From Nannocystis sp. (GTDB lineage Bacteria > Myxococcota_A > Polyangia > Nannocystales > Nannocystaceae), in assembly GCF_016714285.1 (NCBI RefSeq), contig NZ_JADJNN010000010.1, positions 266,135-330,134 on the forward strand: a stretch of DNA of 64,000 nucleotides, in the 5' to 3' direction. How positions within the stretch are numbered: position 1 is the first letter of the stretch; every line of letters begins with the position of its first letter. The position numbers and the translations under genes are program-made. Shown piece after piece: positions 57,514-64,000 of the stretch. The notes beneath the pieces are model-generated. The model was given only the letters and a program-made list of their open reading frames with translations, was not told where the DNA came from and ran no database searches.

Positions 57514-59649
57514 ATGAATCCCCCTGAAAACATCGCGGCCATCCGCGACATCGGCATCATGGCCCACATTGATGCCGGGAAGACCACGACCAGCGAGCGT
57601 GTCCTCTTCTACACAGGGATCTCCCACCGCATGGGCGAGGTCCACGACGGCGCGGCCGTCATGGACTACATGCCGCAAGAGCAGGAGCGGGGCATCACGA
57701 TCACCTCGGCCGCCACCACCTGCTTCTGGAAGGGCCACCGAATCAACCTGATCGACACTCCCGGGCACGTCGACTTCACCATTGAGGTCGAGCGCTCGCT
57801 CCGCGTGCTCGACGGCGCGGTGGCCGTGTTCGATGCCGTCGCCGGTGTGCAGCCGCAGTCCGAGACGGTGTGGCGTCAGGCCACGCGTTACCACGTGCCT
57901 CGAATCGCGTTCATCAACAAGATGGATCGCGTCGGCGCCACGCTCGAGCACTCCGTCACCATGATGCGCAACAATCTGCATGCGCACCCGCTGGTCGCCC
58001 AGCTGCCGGTCGGCTTCGAGTCGGCCTTCCACGGCGTGATCGATCTGCTGACGATGGAGACGATCGCCTGGCCCGACAAGCTCGGCGAGCAAGTCGTCCG
58101 CGAGCCGCTGACCAGCGACCATCCCCAATACGCCGACGCCGTGCGAGCCCGCGAGGCCCTCGTCGAGGCGGTCGCCGAGATCGACGATGAGATCATGGGC
58201 GTGTTCCTCGAGAGCGGCTCCTCCGGCGTCGGCCTCGATCAACTCCGGGCAGGCATGCGTCGCGCCACGATCGCCAACAAGGGTGTGGTCGTGCTGTGTG
58301 GCTCGTCGCTCAAGAACAAGGGGGTCCAGCCGCTGCTAGACGCGATCCTCGACTACCTGCCGTCACCCCTCGACCTGCCGCCAGTGATCGCCGTGCGCAA
58401 GCACGACAAGAAGGAGGTCGAGCGCCTGCCCTCGATCGACCAGCCGCTGCTGGCCCTCGCGTTCAAGGTCCTGCACGACCCTCACCGCGGCCCTCTGGTG
58501 TTCTTCCGCGTGTACTCCGGGGTCCTCAGGGTCAAGGACGGCATCCACAACTGCACCCAGGACCGCAAAGAGCGGGTCACCAAGCTGTTGCAGGTGCACG
58601 CCAACAAGACCCAGGAGATCGACGAGGTCACCGCCGGCAACATCGCCGCCGCGGTCGGCCTGCGCTTCACGACCACGGGTGACACCGTGATCTCGGCCAA
58701 GGACGGCGAGCAGGTGATCCTCCCCGGTCTCGAGATCCCCGAGCCCGTGATCTTCCGCGCCATCGAGGCCCGCTCCACCGCGGACCAGAACGCACTCACC
58801 GAGGCCCTCGAGCGCATGCAGCGCGAGGACCCGAGCTTCCGCGTCCGCATCGACCCCGACTCCGGCCAGACCCTGATGGGCGGCATGGGCGAACTCCACC
58901 TGGAGATCGTCGTCGACCGCATCGCCCGCGAGTCCAAGGTCGCCGCCAACGTCGGCAAGCCGCAGGTCGCGTACCGCGAGACCGTCGCCCAGCGCCTCAG
59001 CCTCCCCGTCGAGTACGATCGCGAGATCGGTGGCAAACGGCAGTACGCCCGCCTGGTCCTCGAGCTCGCCCCCCGCGAACGCGGAACCGGCAATCTTTTC
59101 ACCAACACTCTGCCAGAGCCGGTTACTCGCCCCGCCAAGGGCGTCCCGGCACAGCCAGCCAAGCTCCTCCCTGACATGATCGCCGCCGTTCGCGACGGCG
59201 TCGCCGACGCAATGACCCGCGGGCCGCTGCTCGGCTACCCAATCGTCGACCTGGAGATCCGTCTCCTCGACGGCGCCTATGTCGAAGGTGACTCAACTCC
59301 CATGTCCTTCCGGGCCGCCACCAGCATGGGCCTCATGGAAGGCCTCGAGAAAGCCTCGCCGACCCTCCTCGAGCCCATCATGAAGGTGGAGATCGAGGTC
59401 CCCGAGGATTTCACCGGACACGTGGTGTCCGACCTCCGCGGCCGCCGCGGCCGCGTTCTCGGCATGGCGCCCCGTCGGGGCCTTCAAGTCGTCGATTCGG
59501 AGGTTCCTTTGGCGGAGATGGTCGGTTATGCTACCGCCCTCCGCTCCAGTACGCAGGGTCGCGCCAGCTACTCGATGCACTTCAGCCAGTACGCCGAGGT
59601 CCCTCCGGACCTTCAGGCGGCCATCATTTCCCGGACCCGGGGTTATTGA
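57514..59649 (+). CDS. fusA: Elongation factor G
   Basis: A 711-residue EF-G, the translocation GTPase. The motifs are AHIDAGKT (17-24), DTPGH (81-85) and NKMD (135-138), with domains II-V complete (GELHLEIVVDRI, AGTPL-like ends, GRRGRVLGMAPRRG). The text AGVQPQSETVWRQATRYHVPRIAFINKMDRVGA and YSGVLRVKDGIHNCTQDRKERVTKLLQVHANKTQEIDEVTAGNIAAAVGL looks closer to the mitochondrial-type/spdEFG1 branch than to canonical E. coli EF-G, though it sits in the str operon. I chose ATG 57514; an upstream ATG at 57472 adds 14 non-conserved residues. Confidence 0.95.
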   Translation: MNPPENIAAIRDIGIMAHIDAGKTTTSERVLFYTGISHRMGEVHDGAAVMDYMPQEQERGITITSAATTCFWKGHRINLIDTPGHVDFTIEVERSLRVLDGAVAVFDAVAGVQPQSETVWRQATRYHVPRIAFINKMDRVGATLEHSVTMMRNNLHAHPLVAQLPVGFESAFHGVIDLLTMETIAWPDKLGEQVVREPLTSDHPQYADAVRAREALVEAVAEIDDEIMGVFLESGSSGVGLDQLRAGMRRATIANKGVVVLCGSSLKNKGVQPLLDAILDYLPSPLDLPPVIAVRKHDKKEVERLPSIDQPLLALAFKVLHDPHRGPLVFFRVYSGVLRVKDGIHNCTQDRKERVTKLLQVHANKTQEIDEVTAGNIAAAVGLRFTTTGDTVISAKDGEQVILPGLEIPEPVIFRAIEARSTADQNALTEALERMQREDPSFRVRIDPDSGQTLMGGMGELHLEIVVDRIARESKVAANVGKPQVAYRETVAQRLSLPVEYDREIGGKRQYARLVLELAPRERGTGNLFTNTLPEPVTRPAKGVPAQPAKLLPDMIAAVRDGVADAMTRGPLLGYPIVDLEIRLLDGAYVEGDSTPMSFRAATSMGLMEGLEKASPTLLEPIMKVEIEVPEDFTGHVVSDLRGRRGRVLGMAPRRGLQVVDSEVPLAEMVGYATALRSSTQGRASYSMHFSQYAEVPPDLQAAIISRTRGY

Positions 59650-59791
59650 CCCTGAGTCTGCCCGCAAAAGTCTCGAACGAGACGCCGAAGACGCAATGGA
59701 TCGGGCTTTCGCAAAGCCGCGCAAGCTGGTAGATCCCGCGACCCTTCCCCAATCCCACGCCAAGACTCCCTGAGCAACACGAGACAGCGCC

Positions 59792-60997
59792 ATGGCCAAG
59801 GAAACATTCAAGCGAAACAAGCCCCACGTGAACATCGGCACGATCGGCCATGTGGACCACGGAAAGACGACGCTGACAGCGGCGATCACGAGCGTGTTGA
59901 GCAAGAAGGGGTGGGCGGAGTTCAAGGGCTACGACCAGATCGACAAGGCGCCGGAGGAGCGGGCGCGCGGGATCACGATCAGCACGGCGCACGTGGAGTA
60001 CGAGTCTGAGAAGCGGCACTACGCGCACGTGGATTGCCCTGGTCACGCGGACTACATCAAGAACATGATCACGGGGGCGGCGCAGATGGACGGGGCGATC
60101 CTCGTGGTGAGCGCGCCGGACGGTCCGATGCCGCAGACGCGGGAGCACATCCTTCTGGGGCGCCAGGTGGGAATCCCGGCGATGGTGGTGTTCCTGAACA
60201 AGATCGACATGCTGCCGCCGGGGAATGACGGTGCGGAGATGATCGAGCTTGTGGAAGTGGAACTTCGTGACCTTCTGAGCAAGTACGGGTTCGATGGGGA
60301 CAACGTGCCGATCGTGCAGGGCTCGGCGCTGAAGGCGTTGAGCGCGACGAGCGCGGACTCGGAGGATGCGAAGTGCATCTTCGCGTTGATGGATGCGTGC
60401 GACAGCTACATCCCGCAGCCGGTGCGTGAGCTGGACAAGCCGTTCCTGATGCCTGTGGAGGACGTGTTCACGATCTCTGGGCGCGGGACGGTGAGCACGG
60501 GTCGCATCGAGCGCGGCAAGGTGAAGGTGGGCGAGGAAGTGGAGATCGTGGGCATCCGCGACACACAGAAGACCACGATCACGGGCGTGGAGATGTTCCG
60601 GAAGCTGCTGGACGAGGGCCAGGCCGGTGACAACGTGGGCCTGCTGCTGCGCGGTGTGAAGCGCGAGGACGTGGAGCGCGGCCAGGTGCTGTGCAAGCCG
60701 GGCTCGATCACGCCGCACAAGAAGTTCACGGCGAAGGTGTACATCCTGAAGAAGGAGGAGGGCGGTCGCCACACGCCGTTCTTCAAGGGATACCGGCCGC
60801 AGTTTTACTTCCGGACGACGGACGTGACGGGTTCAGTGGTGCTGCCCGAAGGGGTGGAGATGGTGATGCCCGGTGACAACATCGAGATCATCGTCGAGCT
60901 GCACAACACGATCGCGTGCGAGGACGGCCTGAAGTTCGCCATCCGTGAGGGCGGCAAGACCGTCGGCGCCGGCGTCGTCATCAAGATCATCGAGTAG
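59792..60997 (+). CDS. tuf: Elongation factor Tu (copy 2)
   Basis: A 401-residue EF-Tu with the same motifs as copy 1. The only residue difference I see is Ala198 (Asp in copy 1), from three clustered base changes; another silent change and the stop codon (TAG against TAA) also differ. Identity extends 11 bases upstream (GAGACAGCGCC) and then ends abruptly, which marks a gene-conversion boundary. There is no GGAG-type site as strong as in copy 1; GAG lies 9-11 bases upstream. It is the usual tufA position at the end of the str operon, directly before rpsJ. Confidence 0.99.
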   Translation: MAKETFKRNKPHVNIGTIGHVDHGKTTLTAAITSVLSKKGWAEFKGYDQIDKAPEERARGITISTAHVEYESEKRHYAHVDCPGHADYIKNMITGAAQMDGAILVVSAPDGPMPQTREHILLGRQVGIPAMVVFLNKIDMLPPGNDGAEMIELVEVELRDLLSKYGFDGDNVPIVQGSALKALSATSADSEDAKCIFALMDACDSYIPQPVRELDKPFLMPVEDVFTISGRGTVSTGRIERGKVKVGEEVEIVGIRDTQKTTITGVEMFRKLLDEGQAGDNVGLLLRGVKREDVERGQVLCKPGSITPHKKFTAKVYILKKEEGGRHTPFFKGYRPQFYFRTTDVTGSVVLPEGVEMVMPGDNIEIIVELHNTIACEDGLKFAIREGGKTVGAGVVIKIIE

Positions 60998-61023
60998 TCA
61001 TCGCGCAGAACGGACCAACGACC

Positions 61024-61332
61024 GTGGACAGCCTCAAGATCCGAATCCGGCTCAAAGCCTTCGACCACAAGCTGCTCGACCAGTCGGCTGGCGAGATCGC
61101 CGAGACCGCGCGCCGCACCGGTGCGACCGTCGCGGGCCCGATCCCTCTTCCGACCAAGATCAACAAGTACACCGTCTTGCGCGGACCCTTCATCGACAAG
61201 AAGTCCCGCGAGCAGTTCGAGGTGCGTACGCACAAGCGGCTCCTCGACATCCTCGAACCGAACAAGCAGACCCTGGACGCCCTGATGAAGCTCGACCTTT
61301 CGGCCGGCGTGGACGTCGAGATCAAGACCTGA
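61024..61332 (+). CDS. rpsJ: 30S ribosomal protein S10
   Basis: A 102-residue S10, starting at GTG 61024 (MDSLKIRIRLKAFDHKLLDQSAGEIAETARRTGATVAGPIPLPTKI). The length and sequence are standard. The usual next gene, rplC, is absent; rplD begins 10 bases after the stop. Confidence 0.98.
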   Translation: MDSLKIRIRLKAFDHKLLDQSAGEIAETARRTGATVAGPIPLPTKINKYTVLRGPFIDKKSREQFEVRTHKRLLDILEPNKQTLDALMKLDLSAGVDVEIKT

Positions 61333-61342
61333 GATTCAAGCC

Positions 61343-61999
61343 ATGGCCAAGCTCAACGTCACCGACCTGGCAGGGAACTCTCTCGGCGAAATCGAAGTCG
61401 CCGACGAGGTATTTGCCGCACAGGTCAAGGAACACCTGCTGTGGGAGGTCGTCCGCTATCAGCGGGCGGCTCGCCGCGCCGGCACCCACAGCACCAAGAC
61501 CCGGGCCGAGGTCCACCTCACCGGCAAGAAGATGACCAAGCAGAAGGGTACCGGCGGCGCTCGCCACGGCTCTCGTCGCTCCAACATCTTCCGCGGCGGC
61601 GGTAGCGTTCACGGCCCGCGCCCGCGCAGCTACGCCTTCAGCGTGAACAAGAAGGTCATGGCCGGCGCGCTGCGTTCGGCTCTCACCTTGCGCGCTCAGA
61701 AGGGCGATCTCTTGGTCGTCCGTGAGCTCGCCCTGCCGGAGATCAAGACCAAGGCGCTGTTCCAGGCGCTGGCCAAGCTTCAGGCGCCCAAGACTCTCTT
61801 GGTCGACAGCGGTGAGAACAAGAACCTGCGGATCAGCGCGCAGAACCTGGCCTCTTCCAGCTTCCTCGACGTTCGCGGTCTCAACGTCTACGACATCCTG
61901 CGCTTCCCCAAGCTGCTGATCTCGGAGACCTCGCTGCGCGCCATCGAGGCGCGCCTCAACAAGACCGCCAAGCCCGTGTCGCAGGAGACCAAGGCATGA
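61343..61999 (+). CDS. rplD: 50S ribosomal protein L4
   Basis: A 218-residue L4 that lines the exit tunnel and in some bacteria represses the S10 operon. KKMTKQKGTGGARHGSRRSNIFRGGGSVHGPRPRSYAFSVNKKV is the conserved loop. The length is slightly above the 200-210 typical. Its TGA overlaps the rplW ATG (ATGA). Confidence 0.98.
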   Translation: MAKLNVTDLAGNSLGEIEVADEVFAAQVKEHLLWEVVRYQRAARRAGTHSTKTRAEVHLTGKKMTKQKGTGGARHGSRRSNIFRGGGSVHGPRPRSYAFSVNKKVMAGALRSALTLRAQKGDLLVVRELALPEIKTKALFQALAKLQAPKTLLVDSGENKNLRISAQNLASSSFLDVRGLNVYDILRFPKLLISETSLRAIEARLNKTAKPVSQETKA

Positions 62000-62325
62000 C
62001 GACCCCGCAGCAGATCATCGTTCGCCCGGTCGTGACCGAGAAGTCCACCGACCTGCAGGCGCAACACAACCAGTACGTCTTCGAGGTCGTGAAGAAGGCC
62101 AACAAGATTGAGATCCGCAAGGCCGTCGAGATGGTCTTCGGGGTCCGTGTCTCGGACGTGCGCACCATGGTCGTTCGTGGTGATGTCCGTCGCGTCGGCC
62201 GCTTCTTCGGTCGCCGCCCCTTCTGGAAGAAGGCGATCGTCACCCTCCACGATGGTGACTCCATCGATTTCTACGGTGAGCAACCAGACCAGTCGCCTGA
62301 AAAGGCTGACAAGGCCGCGGGCTAA
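61996..62325 (+). CDS. rplW: 50S ribosomal protein L23
   Basis: A 109-residue L23, at the tunnel exit where trigger factor and SRP bind. TPQQIIVRPVVTEKSTDLQAQHNQYVFEVVKKANKIEIRKAVEMVFGVRVSDVRTM is typical. The tail (QPDQSPEKADKAAG) extends past the usual end. It is coupled to rplD. Confidence 0.98.
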   Translation: MTTPQQIIVRPVVTEKSTDLQAQHNQYVFEVVKKANKIEIRKAVEMVFGVRVSDVRTMVVRGDVRRVGRFFGRRPFWKKAIVTLHDGDSIDFYGEQPDQSPEKADKAAG

Positions 62326-62354
62326 CCGGCCCCCCGCTTTTACGGAGCATCGTC

Positions 62355-63179
62355 ATGGGCATCAAGATCTACAGGCCGACCTCGCCAGGTCGCCGCGGCA
62401 TGAGCACCAACGAGCGCAGCGCGGTCACGACTGACACGCCGCATCGTCCGCTGGTCAAGCACCTCCACAACCATACCGGCCACAATAACAACGGCCGAAT
62501 CACCTCGCGCTTTCGCGGCGGCGGTCACAAGAAATTGTACCGCCAGATCGACTTCAAGCGCGACAACTTCGGCATCCCCGGCAAGGTCGCCACGATCGAG
62601 TACGACCCGTATCGCACCAGCTTCATTGCCCTGGTCCACTTCGCGGACGGGGAGAAGCGCTACATCCTCGCTCCCGAGGGGCTGAGCGTCGGTGATACGG
62701 TCGTCAGCGACCAGGCCGCCGACATCAAGCCGGGCAACAGTCTGCCGCTCAAGGTCATCCCGGTCGGCACCGTGGTCCACAACATCGAGATCAAGATCGG
62801 CCGCGGCGGTCAGCTGGTGCGAACGGCCGGTGTCGGCGCCCGTCTGATGGCCCGTGAGGGCGACTGGACGCAGGTCCGCTTGCCCTCAGGCGAGGTTCGT
62901 CGGGTCCACGTCAACTGCCGCGCCACCGTCGGCACCCTCAGCAACGGCGATCACAGCCGGGTGCAGCTCGGCAAGGCCGGTCGCACGCGCTGGCTCGGCC
63001 GCCGCCCGCACAACCGCGGTGTCGTGATGAACCCCGTTGACCACCCGATGGGCGGCGGCGAGGGTCGTACCTCCGGTGGTCGTCACCCCTGCTCCCCGTG
63101 GGGCATGCTCTCCAAGGGCTACCGCACGCGCCACAACAAGCGGACGCAAGTCTTCATCGTCAGCCGCAGGAAGAAGTAA
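62355..63179 (+). CDS. rplB: 50S ribosomal protein L2
   Basis: A 274-residue L2, required for peptidyl-transferase activity. GIKIYRPTSPGRRGMS opens it. The C-terminal GVVMNPVDHPMGGGEGRTSGGRHPCSPWGMLSKGYRTRHNKRT contains the conserved functional His of the NPVDHPMGGG loop. Confidence 0.99.
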   Translation: MGIKIYRPTSPGRRGMSTNERSAVTTDTPHRPLVKHLHNHTGHNNNGRITSRFRGGGHKKLYRQIDFKRDNFGIPGKVATIEYDPYRTSFIALVHFADGEKRYILAPEGLSVGDTVVSDQAADIKPGNSLPLKVIPVGTVVHNIEIKIGRGGQLVRTAGVGARLMAREGDWTQVRLPSGEVRRVHVNCRATVGTLSNGDHSRVQLGKAGRTRWLGRRPHNRGVVMNPVDHPMGGGEGRTSGGRHPCSPWGMLSKGYRTRHNKRTQVFIVSRRKK

Positions 63180-63181
63180 GC

Positions 63182-63460
63182 ATGCCTCGCTCCGTAAAGA
63201 AAGGCCCGTTCGTCGACTCACACCTCGCCCGCAAGGTCGATGGTGCCATCCGCGAGGGCAACCGCAAGGTGATCAAGACGTGGTCGCGGCGTTCCACGAT
63301 CCTGCCGCAGTTCGTCGGCGCGAACGTCATGGTCCACAACGGCCACAAGTGGATCCCACTGTTCATCACCGAGAACATGGTGGGTCACAAGCTCGGCGAG
63401 TTCGCCCCGACCCGGACATTCCGCGGGCACTCCGGTGACCGCAAGGCGACCAAGAAGTAG
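63182..63460 (+). CDS. rpsS: 30S ribosomal protein S19
   Basis: A 92-residue S19: PRSVKKGPFVDSHLARKV and the conserved TWSRRSTILPQFVGANVMVHNGHKWIPLFITENMVGHKLGEFAPTRTFRGH. ATG 63182 lies two bases after the rplB stop; longer frames run back into rplB. Confidence 0.99.
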   Translation: MPRSVKKGPFVDSHLARKVDGAIREGNRKVIKTWSRRSTILPQFVGANVMVHNGHKWIPLFITENMVGHKLGEFAPTRTFRGHSGDRKATKK

Positions 63461-63477
63461 GCGTCGGAGATCAGCTC

Positions 63478-63813
63478 ATGGCCATCGCACGACTCAACAA
63501 CACGCGGCTCACCCCGCGCAAGGCGCGGATCATCGCCAACCTGATCCGCGAGCAGCGGGTCACCGCCGCGATCAACAACCTGCGCTTCCTCCATAAGGCC
63601 GGCGCCAAGCAGTTCTTCAAGCTGCTCGTCTCGGCCGTGGCCAACGCCGAGGATCGGGGGGACGTCAACGTCGACAACCTCGTCGTCTCCAAGGTCACCG
63701 TGGACCAGGGTCCCACGCTGAAGCGCTGGCGTCCCCGCGCGATGGGTCGCGCCAACCGGATCCTGAAGAAAACCAGCCACATCACGCTCGAAGTGGCGGA
63801 GGGACGCAGCTAA
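63478..63813 (+). CDS. rplV: 50S ribosomal protein L22
   Basis: A 111-residue L22 of the exit tunnel. LTPRKARIIANLIREQRVTAAINNLRFLHKAGAKQFFKLLVSAVANAED and the tip-loop end GPTLKRWRPRAMGRANRILKKTSHITLEVAE are standard. Its TAA shares one base with the rpsC ATG. Confidence 0.98.
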   Translation: MAIARLNNTRLTPRKARIIANLIREQRVTAAINNLRFLHKAGAKQFFKLLVSAVANAEDRGDVNVDNLVVSKVTVDQGPTLKRWRPRAMGRANRILKKTSHITLEVAEGRS

Positions 63814-64000
63814 TGGGCCAGAAAACACATCCGATCGGCTTCCGCATCGGGGTTGTCCGTACGTGGAGCTCCAAGTGGTTCGAGAACGCTCGATACCGCC
63901 AGTGGCTGCATGAAGACATCCTGCTGCGTCGCTTCCTCAAGAAGGAGCTGTACGCCGCCAGCATCGCCGACATCACCATGGAGCGCGCGGCCAACAAGCT
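63813..64000 (+). CDS. rpsC: 30S ribosomal protein S3, 5' part
   Basis: The first 62 codons of S3 (GQKTHPIGFRIGVVRTWSSKWFENARYRQWLHEDILLRRFLKKELYAASIADITMERAANKL). The gene runs off the end of the window. The N-terminus is standard. Confidence 0.97.
   Translation, partial: MGQKTHPIGFRIGVVRTWSSKWFENARYRQWLHEDILLRRFLKKELYAASIADITMERAANK

Overview
The window is high-GC chromosomal DNA from a bacterium that looks like a myxobacterium, most plausibly of the Nannocystis/Plesiocystis side (Myxococcota). The support is the many lipoproteins with Ser/Thr/Asp-rich linkers, an OmpA protein with thrombospondin-type calcium repeats, three tandem bactofilins, a plant-type glutamate-cysteine ligase and the overall protein style. 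The genus is an inference; no rRNA gene is present.

Left part (1-21.6 kb), accessory and metabolic genes. Two coupled unknown genes and a Cys-rich lipoprotein (40-3232, +) are followed by mostly minus-strand genes: a sulfite-oxidase-type molybdoenzyme, a cytochrome P450, a TPR-free helical lipoprotein, an Acg-type nitroreductase, a 575-aa unknown, a GH114-like lipoprotein and a lipoprotein with a Lys/Gly/His/Trp tail. A universal stress protein lies on the plus strand. From 20083 down to 12823 runs a tight minus-strand array: ribF, a TPR protein, dapA, dapB, an ApeI-like hotdog protein, a flavin-dependent halogenase-like enzyme, an acyl carrier protein, a FabZ/ApeP-like dehydratase and a FabF-type ketosynthase. 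The last five look like a small fatty-acid or polyene-type pathway joined to lysine and FAD synthesis genes.

Middle part (21.6-41.5 kb), envelope and housekeeping genes. It holds a lipoprotein/OmpA/outer-membrane protein operon, a GspF/GspE pair whose ATPase has lost key catalytic residues, an RlmI-like methyltransferase, alaS, a repeat protein rich in A-S-G-P, gshA, three bactofilins, a HEAT-like lipoprotein and a TPR lipoprotein.

Right part (41.5-64 kb), the translation and transcription core, all on the plus strand: tRNA-Thr, -Tyr, -Gly, -Thr, tuf, rpmG, tRNA-Trp, secE, nusG, rplK, rplA, rplJ, rplL, rpoB, rpoC, rpsL, rpsG, fusA, a second tuf, rpsJ, rplD, rplW, rplB, rpsS, rplV and the start of rpsC. 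Gene order is the classic one with two exceptions: rplC is missing between rpsJ and rplD, and rplL carries a one-base frameshift at about codon 6.

Two broader signals stand out. Several genes have short tandem copies of their own 3' end (once a 5' end) next to them. The plus strand is G-rich up to about 21.6 kb and C-rich afterwards, whatever the gene direction, as if a replication-skew boundary or an inversion edge lies near 21.6-21.9 kb.
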